Source of the DNA: Terriglobia bacterium
GTDB taxonomy: Bacteria > Acidobacteriota > Terriglobia > Terriglobales > Acidobacteriaceae
Reading direction: 5' to 3'
DNA: 64,000 nucleotides
NCBI GenBank assembly: GCA_020073645.1
Contig: JAIQET010000003.1
Coordinates: 1 to 64,000, forward strand
Position 1 is the stretch's first letter; every line of letters starts with the position of its first letter. A program made the position numbers and the translations under genes. Under the pieces are notes generated by a model. It was not told the origin of the DNA. It worked only from the letters and a program-made list of their open reading frames with translations, and made no database searches. This document shows positions 42,309 through 51,009 of the stretch, piece by piece.

Positions 42309-44706
42309 GTTCGCGTTCTGACGTATTGGTCCCTCTGGGCCATCGACCCGTCTCTTTCCGTCCCAGCAGTCTGAGGTACACATCCTCAATCTGCCCCGCT
42401 ATCTTGGTCCACAGATAGCGTTCCCGCACTCTCTCCTGGCCCTTGCGCGCTGCCGCCGCTCGCACCTCCGCATCAGCTATCAGCAGGCGCAACATGCGTT
42501 CCAGGTCGTTCACATCGCCGCGTTTGAACGTGAATCCCACACCTTCCACTACTTCACGGTTCTCCGGAATATCGCTGGCCAGCACACAAACGCCTGCCCC
42601 CATCGCATCCAGCAGAGCGAGCGACATGCCCTCCAGATCTGACGGGAGAACGAACAACATGGCATTGCTAAGCAACTCCTCCAGCGCGTCGCCGGAAACC
42701 CAATCAAGCACTTTGACCCGCTCGCCGCGGTGACGCCGCAACTCACTGGCATAAGCGTCCGAGTAACTCGATCCGCCCGCCAGCGCCAGCTTCACCGAGG
42801 TGTCGATCTTTTCGAACGCCTTAACCAGGAGGTGGCAGTTCTTCTCCGCCGAAAAACGCCCCAGAAAGAGGATGTAATTTCCCGGCTCCAGTCCCCACTC
42901 CAGAATCTGCGAATCCGTGCGCCGTTCTCGCACCGTCGTGCCATTCGGGACGTAAACAGTCTCCGCGCCGTAGCGGGCTTGGAAATGCTCTTCGAGTACT
43001 CGCGACACTACCATAGTCGCGTTGGGAAGCCGCACCGCAGCTCGCTCCCCAAGTCGCAGCACGGTCGCGGCGATTCGTCCCCACTTCTTGCGTTGCCAGT
43101 CCAGGCCCTGCACCGTGACCACCGTCTTTTTTCCAAACAAACGTGGAATGAACGAGAACAATGCCGGGCCCAGCGCATGGTAATGCACCATGTCACAGCG
43201 ACTGAACGACGCATGCACCGTGCTGAGAAAGGTGTGCACCAGCGTCTCCAGGTGTTTCGACCGGATGGTAGGCAAGCGGCGCACCCACATCCCGTTGTGT
43301 TCTTCCGCCGGAGGCGTGAAATAGGTGCGGCAGTACACGGTTACTTCGTGCCCCATCTCCGCCAGGCGCTGCCCCACCTCTTCGTAGTAGGCTTCGATCC
43401 CGCTGTACTTCGAAACTACGCCGCGCCCGCCGATAAACGCTACTTTCACGTGCGGCCTGCGAGCGCTAGCCGTCGGCTTCTTCTGCGATACCAATTGCTC
43501 GTACAGATGCGTCATAGCCGCGGCATGACTTTCCGGCGAGTGCCTCTCACGCACGAGTTCACGTCCGGCCGCCCCCATCTCCGCCGCAAACTCGGGCCTC
43601 TCGGCCAGGCACGAAATTGCTTCTGCCAGTTGCGGCACGTTGCCGGCAGGGAACAGCAGCCCAGTTTTGCCCTCGCGCACCACCTCGCGCCGCGAGCCCA
43701 GGTCCGAAGCAATCACCGCGCGCCCCTGCGCATACGACTCCAGGATGCTCTTTCCCAGCGTTTCGTACGCATGCGACGGCAGAACGGTGAAGCGCGACCC
43801 GGCGATCAGCTGGTCGAGTTCTGCCCTCTGCACCTGACCCAGGAAGTCCACGCGCGTCAGGCCCAACCCCAGCGCGAGCCTCTCCAGTTCGGCGCGCTGC
43901 GGCCCGTCGCCCGCAATCTGCAGGCGGAGGTGCGGCACGCGCCGCATGGCCCGCAGCAGATCAGTCAGCCCCTTTTCCGCCGACAGCCGCCCGAAGTAAA
44001 GGATCGGCGCATCCGCGTCCGGCACAGCGGGAGTCCGCTCCGGCAGTGGTTGGAAGTGAGGAAGGACCTCAATCTTCCGCGCATCCCATCCGTTCTCCAT
44101 CAGCCGAAGTTTCACAAACCGGCTGGGCGCCAGGAAGCGGTCCACACATTTCTCATAGGTGCGCAGCCAGCGATGAACATAGGCTTCTGCTGCCAGCACC
44201 GTGGCCGACCCCGGCGGCCCCGCGTAACAGCCCTCTGTCGTCACCCGCCAGAACCGCCCGCCGCGGCAACGCTCGCACGCGTGCCCGTGGGCAACCATGT
44301 TGTAGCTGGGACAAAGCAGCTTGAAGTCGTTCACGTGATACACCACCGGCACGCCCTGCGCCTTGAGCTCCCACAGAATGGACGGCGAGAGTTGGTGATA
44401 GATGTTGCGCACGTGGGCTACGTCCGGGCGGAATGCCGCGATCATGCCCCGCAGCCGTCGCCGCGCTTCGCGCGAATAAATGGCATGCACCGCCAACCGC
44501 GCTCTCCCCAAGAGGCTGCATCTGCTCTTGAAATCGACATGCGGCACGAAATGCTGGTCGTACGGAGTCGACTTTCCGCGCGGGTCGGCCATAGAGAACA
44601 GCGCGACCTCGTGACCTTGCGCCCGCATCAGTTCCATCAACTCGAACAGGTAAACTTCGGTACCACTGAACGGAAAGTTATATTTGTTGCAGTACAGGAC
44701 TCGCAT
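42292..44706 (-). CDS. Two fused GT4-type glycosyltransferases
   Basis: An 804-residue protein with two consecutive GT-B glycosyltransferases. The first half (about residues 1-410) opens VLYCNKYNFPFSGTEVYLFE and has the GT4 donor-site segment ILESYAQGRAVIASDLGSRR. The second half (about 425-790) opens VKVAFIGGRGVVSKYSGIEA and has SLALLDAMGAGVCVLASDIP. Both carry the EX7E-region of family GT4. The fusion probably adds two successive sugars to the lipid-linked repeat unit. The start overlaps the upstream GT4 stop by 29 nt. Confidence 0.9.
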   Translation of the reverse strand: MRVLYCNKYNFPFSGTEVYLFELMELMRAQGHEVALFSMADPRGKSTPYDQHFVPHVDFKSRCSLLGRARLAVHAIYSREARRRLRGMIAAFRPDVAHVRNIYHQLSPSILWELKAQGVPVVYHVNDFKLLCPSYNMVAHGHACERCRGGRFWRVTTEGCYAGPPGSATVLAAEAYVHRWLRTYEKCVDRFLAPSRFVKLRLMENGWDARKIEVLPHFQPLPERTPAVPDADAPILYFGRLSAEKGLTDLLRAMRRVPHLRLQIAGDGPQRAELERLALGLGLTRVDFLGQVQRAELDQLIAGSRFTVLPSHAYETLGKSILESYAQGRAVIASDLGSRREVVREGKTGLLFPAGNVPQLAEAISCLAERPEFAAEMGAAGRELVRERHSPESHAAAMTHLYEQLVSQKKPTASARRPHVKVAFIGGRGVVSKYSGIEAYYEEVGQRLAEMGHEVTVYCRTYFTPPAEEHNGMWVRRLPTIRSKHLETLVHTFLSTVHASFSRCDMVHYHALGPALFSFIPRLFGKKTVVTVQGLDWQRKKWGRIAATVLRLGERAAVRLPNATMVVSRVLEEHFQARYGAETVYVPNGTTVRERRTDSQILEWGLEPGNYILFLGRFSAEKNCHLLVKAFEKIDTSVKLALAGGSSYSDAYASELRRHRGERVKVLDWVSGDALEELLSNAMLFVLPSDLEGMSLALLDAMGAGVCVLASDIPENREVVEGVGFTFKRGDVNDLERMLRLLIADAEVRAAAARKGQERVRERYLWTKIAGQIEDVYLRLLGRKETGRWPRGTNTSEREHERVA

Positions 44707-45931
44707 GGACGCTGCTCTCACTGGTTCCAGTAAGGTGTGTCACAAAGAAATCGCAGAATTGCGAGAGATTTTTCTCCCGGTTGAAGTGCTCCAACACGTG
44801 CTGCCGCGCAGCCTGGCGAATCGGTTGCAAGCTCGGCTCCGACCTGTGAATCATCTCCACCCGCGCCACAAAATCGTCCATTGAATTGATTGGGTAGAGG
44901 AAGCCAGTCTTGCCATCCATCACCAGCTCCGGAATCCCCGTGATGGCGGGCGCCAGCACGGTTTTCACCAGCGCCATTGCTTCCATCAACACCAGTGGAA
45001 TGCCTTCGCTGCGGCTGGTGAGGACCACGACGTCGGCCATGGCGTAGTAGGGGTCGAGTTGCTGGCGGGGAACGTGGCCGAGGAGCCTGACCTCTTTTTC
45101 CAGACCTAGCTCGCCAATAAGCCGCTCGAGCGATGCCCGCTCCGGTCCTTCTCCTGCAATCAGGCAGAGCAGGTTCATTCCGCGATCCCTCAGCCGGCTG
45201 CAGGTGCGCACCAGGAAGGCATGGTCCTTCACCGAGTGCAGTCGCCCGACGGCTAACATGACCAGACACGATTTCGCAGGCTGAACTCTGGCATTGGGAC
45301 AAATCTGGACGCTGGTGTCCACACCCATGCGCTGCACCCTGATTTTTCCCGATCCGATCTCCGGGAAACGCTCCAGGATGTGCCGTCGGTTGTACTCTGA
45401 GACGGTCAGGCAGAATGCGCAGTTCTTCAGCTTGGTGTCGAGATAGGCGCTGTGCAGGAGCAGGTCGGAGCCATGCAGAGTCATGCTGAAGCCGATGTCC
45501 AGCAAGCGCGCCGCAACCATCGCGATCCACGACGCGAAATAGCCGTGATGCACATGGATGTGCTCTACCCCACGGCCCTCAAGCAGCAGTGAGTAGTAAA
45601 CGCCGAGCCAGGTGTGCAGCAGGGCCCGCGCCCGCCGCGACAGAGACTCATTGCCCCGCACCAGCACGCGCTCGAAGAAGCTCGCCAGCAAGGGGAATTT
45701 CCAGAAGCACAACAATGCCGCGCGGATCAGCAGCATGAGGCGCAGCGGCTGCAGGTACAGCGTTTCCGCGGCGAGCGTGCTCAGCCCGTCGTCGAGTGAG
45801 GCAGCCTCAGCCCGCCGCGCGCTGCATGGCAGCACCTTGACTCCGCGCCGGCGCAGTTCGCGAATTTCCTCCACCACATAGGGCTCGACCGGAGAAGGGA
45901 ACTGGTTGGTGAGGTAGGCGACGGTGGGCAT
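44678..45931 (-). CDS. GT4-family glycosyltransferase
   Basis: A 417-residue GT-B enzyme of the exopolysaccharide locus. It begins TVAYLTNQFPSPVEPYVVEE and has LMLAVGRLHSVKDHAFLVRT and the GT4 donor segment SEGIPLVLMEAMALVKTVLA (EX7E-like). It transfers a sugar from a nucleotide donor at the inner membrane. ATG 45931 starts with the usual GT4 first strand. Confidence 0.88.
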   Translation of the reverse strand: MPTVAYLTNQFPSPVEPYVVEEIRELRRRGVKVLPCSARRAEAASLDDGLSTLAAETLYLQPLRLMLLIRAALLCFWKFPLLASFFERVLVRGNESLSRRARALLHTWLGVYYSLLLEGRGVEHIHVHHGYFASWIAMVAARLLDIGFSMTLHGSDLLLHSAYLDTKLKNCAFCLTVSEYNRRHILERFPEIGSGKIRVQRMGVDTSVQICPNARVQPAKSCLVMLAVGRLHSVKDHAFLVRTCSRLRDRGMNLLCLIAGEGPERASLERLIGELGLEKEVRLLGHVPRQQLDPYYAMADVVVLTSRSEGIPLVLMEAMALVKTVLAPAITGIPELVMDGKTGFLYPINSMDDFVARVEMIHRSEPSLQPIRQAARQHVLEHFNREKNLSQFCDFFVTHLTGTSESSVHASPVLQQI

Positions 45932-45945
45932 CAGGTTTGGCCTCA

Positions 45946-48900
45946 TCACGCAGGCAAGGGAGTGAATTCGCAACCGGCTGTGGCCGCCAGCTCTTCCAGC
46001 ACGGTCGCCGTGTTTTCGATGCGCTCCTCGCCTGTCAACTCAACGCGAAACTCAATCTCAAGCGGCAACACCGCATCCATGGCGTACACCGCGGTGTATG
46101 CCGGCACCACCTCGGACGAATGCTGTGCCACCCAACCCCGCAGCGGATCGGTCCCGCCGCACGCCAAAGTAAGATCGGGACGATGGGGAGCAAGAACCTT
46201 GAGGGTGAACACCTCGGCCTCTTCATCTTTGAGGTTCCCCACTAAGGTCCCCGCGCCCGTTTCCTCCAACTCAACGCTGGGCGCCAAATGGAACGACCAT
46301 TCCAGGTGATGCCGCCCGCTGCCCGCCACCTGGTCGCGAATATGCAGCGTGCCGTCTGCATCGCAGCAGATTTCTCGCCGGTGGCAGATGCCCTCGTCCA
46401 CTGCCCAATACGGCGTACAGTCCGCGGAAACTGAGGCTGCATCGCCGGCAGCCGAATAACCCAAAAGCTGGGTGCGCGCTTCCTGCTGAACGTCGGCGTA
46501 AACACACAGCTCCGATTGTTCCTTGCCGTCTACCACCAGCGTGTTATGGGCGGAGGTACTGCGGAAATACCGTGCCCACTGGCCTCCGTCGCCCCACGGC
46601 AGATAAGCTCCCGGATCAATCAGCAGTGCCCGCCCACCGGCGTAAAGCTCAAAACTCAGCGCGTCGCAGTGCGCGTGGTTGGCGGCCGCGCAGCGGCTGA
46701 ACCGGCCAAAATCAAAGGTGAGATGAAAACGTCCGTTGCCCTCGCCCCCGCGCATGAAGGCATAACCTGCTTCGGGAAAAATTCGCAGCTCGGGCGCTCG
46801 GCCGGAGCCACGATCCTGGGTTGCATCCCGCTGCGGTTGCCGCAGCCAGTAATTCAGGTCCGAGTAGTCCTGACGCGCCAGGTCGAAACGAATCTGCACG
46901 TCTTCCATGGCTGAGTCCCCTAGCAGTGGTACGCTGCCATCCTCGCGTAACAGGGCCCGTGAAAACTCCACCAGGCGCTCTACCCGCTGCTCCACCTCGG
47001 GCGCAAGCGGCGCACGGTTGCGCTGACACAGCAGCACGAGTTCGTTCAGTTCACTCGCCAGAATGCGGTGATACATGGAACACAGTTCCGAGTGTGCCCC
47101 GTCCGCCAGCACTTGCCTCATCACTTCGCGCTGCAGCACGCGCCTGGCCCGCACAACGTGTTTCTTCGTTTCCGAGAACTGCGGAAACAGTAGTGCGTAT
47201 TCGTAGAGCGCCTTGGCTTCCAGTAGGAGATGATTGTTGGGCCAGTGATACTCGAGATTGAAGTTGAGGTAGGTTCCGTGCTCTCGAAGAGCGGTGGCAA
47301 ACTTCTCGAGAGCCACCTCGGTTACCCGGCCCGAGTAGAGCAGCAGAAAGTAGGCCCAGATCCAGTTCTGCAAACGTGCCGCCACCTCAAAAGGGTGCTT
47401 CCAGGCCTCTCCCCGGCCGGCCGGGTTGCGTTCAATCCAATCTGCCCACAACTCGACTAGCTTGCGAAGATAGCTCGCGTCCCGTGTGTAGTAATAAGAG
47501 GTGGCCAGCGTCAGAAAAAACGAGTGCCGGTTGAGGTCCCATCGCCAGGACGTGTTGCCGTTGGGACAGGCGTCCCAATCCACCGTGCCCGGAAATCTTT
47601 GCTCCCAGCCGCGAAAAGCAAAACGGTGCTCCAGCACCGCATCCGCATCGGCGACGATTTTGCGCCTCAACTCTGCCGGGATCGACAGGATGATTCGCGG
47701 AATGTCCGCGGCGCTGAAATGAAACACCGGCCCGAGGCGATCCGCGCCGGGTTGGCGGCGCCCGCTGGCAGAAGGTCGCCGAGACGCCGTGGAGCGCCAC
47801 CAATTGCCCGCAATTTCCCTCACGCGGTGCAACCGCTGCCGTGAACGATAGACCCGGCTCTGCAGGCTGTAGGTTGCCACCGCCTGGACATAGGGCCAGC
47901 CCCGTCGCCGGGTTTTGGCCGCGAAGGTCAGAAGATGCCGCAGTCGTCCCGCGGACGCGTGCTCGCAGGCCTGTCGCACGCTTCCTGCAAACGACGCCCG
48001 CTTCCATCCCCAGGCCGCCGCCGCCCCCAGCAAAGCCACCCACAGGGCCGCGGCCCAGCCGCGATTCACCATGGGCACAAAGACCAACGCCAGAAAAATG
48101 GCGAGCCACGGTACCAGCTTGCGATATGCGATCGCCGCCGTTCCCGCCAACCCCGCCTGAATTATGAAATACGCAACGCAGGCCAGCAACTCCGCCCAGC
48201 CGTAGCCCGCAATCCCGAAGCGAGGCAGCAGCCACAACGTTCCCGCGCCCAGCAGCGTCACGTGGGCCAGGTAGGAGCGCATCACCAGCCACTGCCGGCC
48301 AATCACGAACAGCGCCGAGGCCTGCAGGTTGTAAATCGAATTCACCAGCACGCCGGCGGCGATGAACGGATAGACCGCCAGGCTGGGCATCCACCTCATC
48401 CCGATCACATGGCGCACCACCAGCGGCCCGAGCAGCGCAAACAGGCAAAGCAGGGGACCCAACGTCATGACCTGGAGAAGCAGCGCCCGCTGCAGCGCAT
48501 TGCGAAACTCTTCCCGCTGGTTCTGCAAGCGAGCCAGGGCCGCAACTGCCAGGCGTCCTGCCGCCAGCCGCACCGATCCCAGCGCTTCGGCGATGCGGAT
48601 CGCCAATCCCACGAAGGCGACGCCCTCGGCCCCGGCAAACCGTCCCACCAGCAGCGGGTTGACTAGCGTCCGCAACTGCCAGGCCCGCATCGAAGCAGTC
48701 ACTCCGATGCCGAACGAGAGCATCTCGCGCGCCTCGCCCCACTCGAACCGCAGACGGGGAAGCAGCCTCGCCGCCGAATATGCGGCAATCAGAAGGAAGA
48801 TCTGCCACGCTGCTTGTCCGGCGACCGGCGCCCACACGCCCATCCCCGACCAGGCCAACCCCAGCGAGAGCACCAGCCCCACCGTTTGTCCTGCCAACTC

Positions 48901-49470
48901 GATTCCTGCGACGGTGCGAAAGTTGAGCTCGCGCTCCAACTTGGCTGTCGGCACGCCCGTCAAGCCAACGATGGGGAGATTGCAAAGCAAGACGAGGTAC
49001 GGCGCCACGAACTCGCGGCTTCCATACCAGCGCACCAGCAAAGGCGCCAACCCCGCGCCTGCCAGGACCAGCCCAACCGACACGGTGAGAATCAGCGTGC
49101 CGGCGATGTCGTAGATGCGCGCATCCGGCTCAGCCTCCCGCCGCACCAGGTAAGTGTCCACGCCCGCCCGCCCCAGGCTCGCCAGAAACGCGACCAGTCC
49201 AATGGCAGTCACAAACAGCCCGTAGGCATGCGGACCAATCCACCAGGTCAGCACCAGCATGTTGCCTAGGCTGACCAGCACGCCCAGCCCGTACCGCACC
49301 GCAAGGTAGCCGGCCCCGGAGGCGGCGAGATGGGGAAATGATTCCTGATCCGAAAGCTTCTGCGCGGAGATGAGTTCTCCGCTGGAATCGTGGGCAATCC
49401 GCTCCGACGAATCCGGCAACCCAACCGCCGGCGCGGTCAACACGCGGGCCACTTCAGCTTGCGCGGACAT
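45946..49470 (-). CDS. Polysaccharide flippase fused to a heparinase II/III-type lyase
   Basis: A single 1174-residue reading frame combines two proteins that are normally separate. Residues about 60-480 form a Wzx/MATE-like oligosaccharide flippase with about 12-14 membrane helices (for example GNMLVLTWWIGPHAYGLFVT, LYNLQASALFVIGRQWLVMR). After a basic linker of about 100 residues (480-590) a heparinase II/III protein follows: HFSAADIPRIILSIPAELRR, WEQRFPGTVDWDACPNGNTS, HWPNNHLLLEAKALYEYALL and the C-terminal beta-domain with AANHAHCDALSFELYAGGRA and STSAHNTLVVDGKEQ. No stop or internal RBS separates them. Coupled export and degradation/editing of the polymer is inferred. Confidence 0.85.
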   Translation of the reverse strand: MSAQAEVARVLTAPAVGLPDSSERIAHDSSGELISAQKLSDQESFPHLAASGAGYLAVRYGLGVLVSLGNMLVLTWWIGPHAYGLFVTAIGLVAFLASLGRAGVDTYLVRREAEPDARIYDIAGTLILTVSVGLVLAGAGLAPLLVRWYGSREFVAPYLVLLCNLPIVGLTGVPTAKLERELNFRTVAGIELAGQTVGLVLSLGLAWSGMGVWAPVAGQAAWQIFLLIAAYSAARLLPRLRFEWGEAREMLSFGIGVTASMRAWQLRTLVNPLLVGRFAGAEGVAFVGLAIRIAEALGSVRLAAGRLAVAALARLQNQREEFRNALQRALLLQVMTLGPLLCLFALLGPLVVRHVIGMRWMPSLAVYPFIAAGVLVNSIYNLQASALFVIGRQWLVMRSYLAHVTLLGAGTLWLLPRFGIAGYGWAELLACVAYFIIQAGLAGTAAIAYRKLVPWLAIFLALVFVPMVNRGWAAALWVALLGAAAAWGWKRASFAGSVRQACEHASAGRLRHLLTFAAKTRRRGWPYVQAVATYSLQSRVYRSRQRLHRVREIAGNWWRSTASRRPSASGRRQPGADRLGPVFHFSAADIPRIILSIPAELRRKIVADADAVLEHRFAFRGWEQRFPGTVDWDACPNGNTSWRWDLNRHSFFLTLATSYYYTRDASYLRKLVELWADWIERNPAGRGEAWKHPFEVAARLQNWIWAYFLLLYSGRVTEVALEKFATALREHGTYLNFNLEYHWPNNHLLLEAKALYEYALLFPQFSETKKHVVRARRVLQREVMRQVLADGAHSELCSMYHRILASELNELVLLCQRNRAPLAPEVEQRVERLVEFSRALLREDGSVPLLGDSAMEDVQIRFDLARQDYSDLNYWLRQPQRDATQDRGSGRAPELRIFPEAGYAFMRGGEGNGRFHLTFDFGRFSRCAAANHAHCDALSFELYAGGRALLIDPGAYLPWGDGGQWARYFRSTSAHNTLVVDGKEQSELCVYADVQQEARTQLLGYSAAGDAASVSADCTPYWAVDEGICHRREICCDADGTLHIRDQVAGSGRHHLEWSFHLAPSVELEETGAGTLVGNLKDEEAEVFTLKVLAPHRPDLTLACGGTDPLRGWVAQHSSEVVPAYTAVYAMDAVLPLEIEFRVELTGEERIENTATVLEELAATAGCEFTPLPA

Positions 49471-50782
49471 GGCCTCCAGCTGCCGCCCGGCGATTCTGCG
49501 CCGCCAGCATCCCCGCCAGCGTGAACAGCAATCCATTCACAAACTGGTAGTTCATCACTACAAAGCTGGCGTTGACCAGATACACCATCACCAGGATCGG
49601 CCACAACGAACGGAATTGCCCATCCAGGAAGCTGCTGTCAGCGAGATCCGGTGCGCCCCGCCTTCGCCCCACCCGAAACAGCCCGATCACCATCCACACA
49701 TACAAAGCCAACCCTAGCAAACCGTGTTCCACCAGGACCTCTAAATAGGTGTTGTGCATGAAGAACGCGTCCTGATGGAACCCGCTGATCCGTTTCTGCA
49801 ATTCGGGCTGCATGGTGCTGGCGCCCCAGCCTGTAAGCGGCCGGTCGAGGAACATCTGCCAACCCGCTTCATACACCACCATGCGGTACTCCACCGGCGA
49901 GCGGTCTTCCAGTCGATCCCCCAGCGAACTGCTGAGTTCGCCGAAACTGGCTGCGACCAGCAATCCCACCGCGCCCGCGCACGCCAGGCCAAGACAGGCG
50001 CGCCGCAGGCGTGTGCTCGAAGAAACCAGAAGCGACAACACCACCGAACCGGCGAAAGACAACCACACCGCTCGGGTCTTCGTCGCCAGGATCGCCACCG
50101 GCAGCGCGACCAGGAACGCCCCCGCCACAACTCCCCGCAATCGTTCCCGCCGGAACGAGTTCAATGCGATCAAGCCCAGCAGGTTCAGCGTCACCCCATT
50201 GGCCACCGCCTGCAGAAAAGGGCCACGCGCCCGGTCGGCATGAATTCCCAAACTTTCGTCCAGGATGTAACGCGGAAAGATGAGCGCCTCCGCGCCCAGG
50301 AGAAAAAAGATGGCGATGAGGCTGAGGTAGGCCAGCACAATCAGCGCAAACGTCTCGAACCTGCGCAACGCCGCGGCGTCCTCGAACACCAATCCGGCCA
50401 GATGAAACAAGGCGAAAGGGACCACCCATTTGGCGGCAAACAGGCTCCAGTTTTGCGCATCATACGGCTGCGTCATCACCCCGTAGAGCGTCAGCAGCAG
50501 CAGCGCCAGCATCGGCCAGGTCACCGGCCCGGTCACCCGCAGCGATTGCTGCAGTGCCAGCGCACGCAGCACCACGAAGAAAATCAGCAGCACAAACGCC
50601 ACCCGGTCCAGCGAATAGAACTGCAAGTCTGGCGGGCGGAACAACATGGCCGCCAGCGTCCCAAAAAAGAGCAGGGAAGGCGCCGCCAGCAACGCGTGCA
50701 GAGGACGCACTACCGCAACGGCCGCGGAGCACGCCAGATCAGGCGCGGAAAATCGTCTCCCTGACCTAGCTATGGCGTCCAT
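49454..50782 (-). CDS. O-antigen ligase / Wzy-like polymerase
   Basis: A 442-residue polytopic protein with about 11-12 membrane helices and a periplasmic loop followed by a conserved segment (GWQMFLDRPLTGWGASTMQP, then FFMHNTYLEVLVEHGLLGLA). This is the O-antigen ligase/Wzy signature (the HN-x-Y/L-x pattern). It would polymerise or ligate the lipid-linked repeat units. It overlaps both the small ORF upstream (17 nt) and the flippase gene (17 nt), supporting a tightly packed operon. Confidence 0.87.
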   Translation of the reverse strand: MDAIARSGRRFSAPDLACSAAVAVVRPLHALLAAPSLLFFGTLAAMLFRPPDLQFYSLDRVAFVLLIFFVVLRALALQQSLRVTGPVTWPMLALLLLTLYGVMTQPYDAQNWSLFAAKWVVPFALFHLAGLVFEDAAALRRFETFALIVLAYLSLIAIFFLLGAEALIFPRYILDESLGIHADRARGPFLQAVANGVTLNLLGLIALNSFRRERLRGVVAGAFLVALPVAILATKTRAVWLSFAGSVVLSLLVSSSTRLRRACLGLACAGAVGLLVAASFGELSSSLGDRLEDRSPVEYRMVVYEAGWQMFLDRPLTGWGASTMQPELQKRISGFHQDAFFMHNTYLEVLVEHGLLGLALYVWMVIGLFRVGRRRGAPDLADSSFLDGQFRSLWPILVMVYLVNASFVVMNYQFVNGLLFTLAGMLAAQNRRAAAGGHVRAS

Positions 50783-50987
50783 GCGGATCGGGCAGTCCCG
50801 CGGCCTTCAGCAGTGTCGCGTGGACCTTGCGTGAGACCAGCAGTGTCAAGTGTCTGATTGCTTTCTCAGTGGCTGCCAGCGGATGGAACAGCCAAAATCT
50901 AAGCGCCGACGCCACCGACGGAGGCAGGAATCGCCACGCGTAATCCGGCACCACCATGGCCTGATTTCTTATCGTAGGAAAGCGCAC
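50766..50987 (-). CDS. Small unknown gene inside the exopolysaccharide operon
   Basis: A 73-residue, basic, mostly soluble protein with a moderately hydrophobic middle (PSVASALRFWLFHPLAATEK). It has a strong Shine-Dalgarno sequence (GGAGG, 7 nt before GTG 50987) and its stop overlaps the ligase gene start by 17 nt, a common coupling. No family is recognised. It may be a small accessory factor of polymerisation. Confidence 0.5.
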   Translation of the reverse strand: MRFPTIRNQAMVVPDYAWRFLPPSVASALRFWLFHPLAATEKAIRHLTLLVSRKVHATLLKAAGLPDPHGRHS

Positions 50988-51009
50988 AAAAAGGCCTCCA
51001 GCAAAATCC

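Noticed and set aside
47432-48985. Long minus-strand open frame (517 codons) inside the flippase-heparinase gene in another frame
   Set aside because: Composition is Gly/Arg-rich with no recognisable domain. The other frame of the same strand encodes a clear membrane protein, so this is a high-GC shadow.
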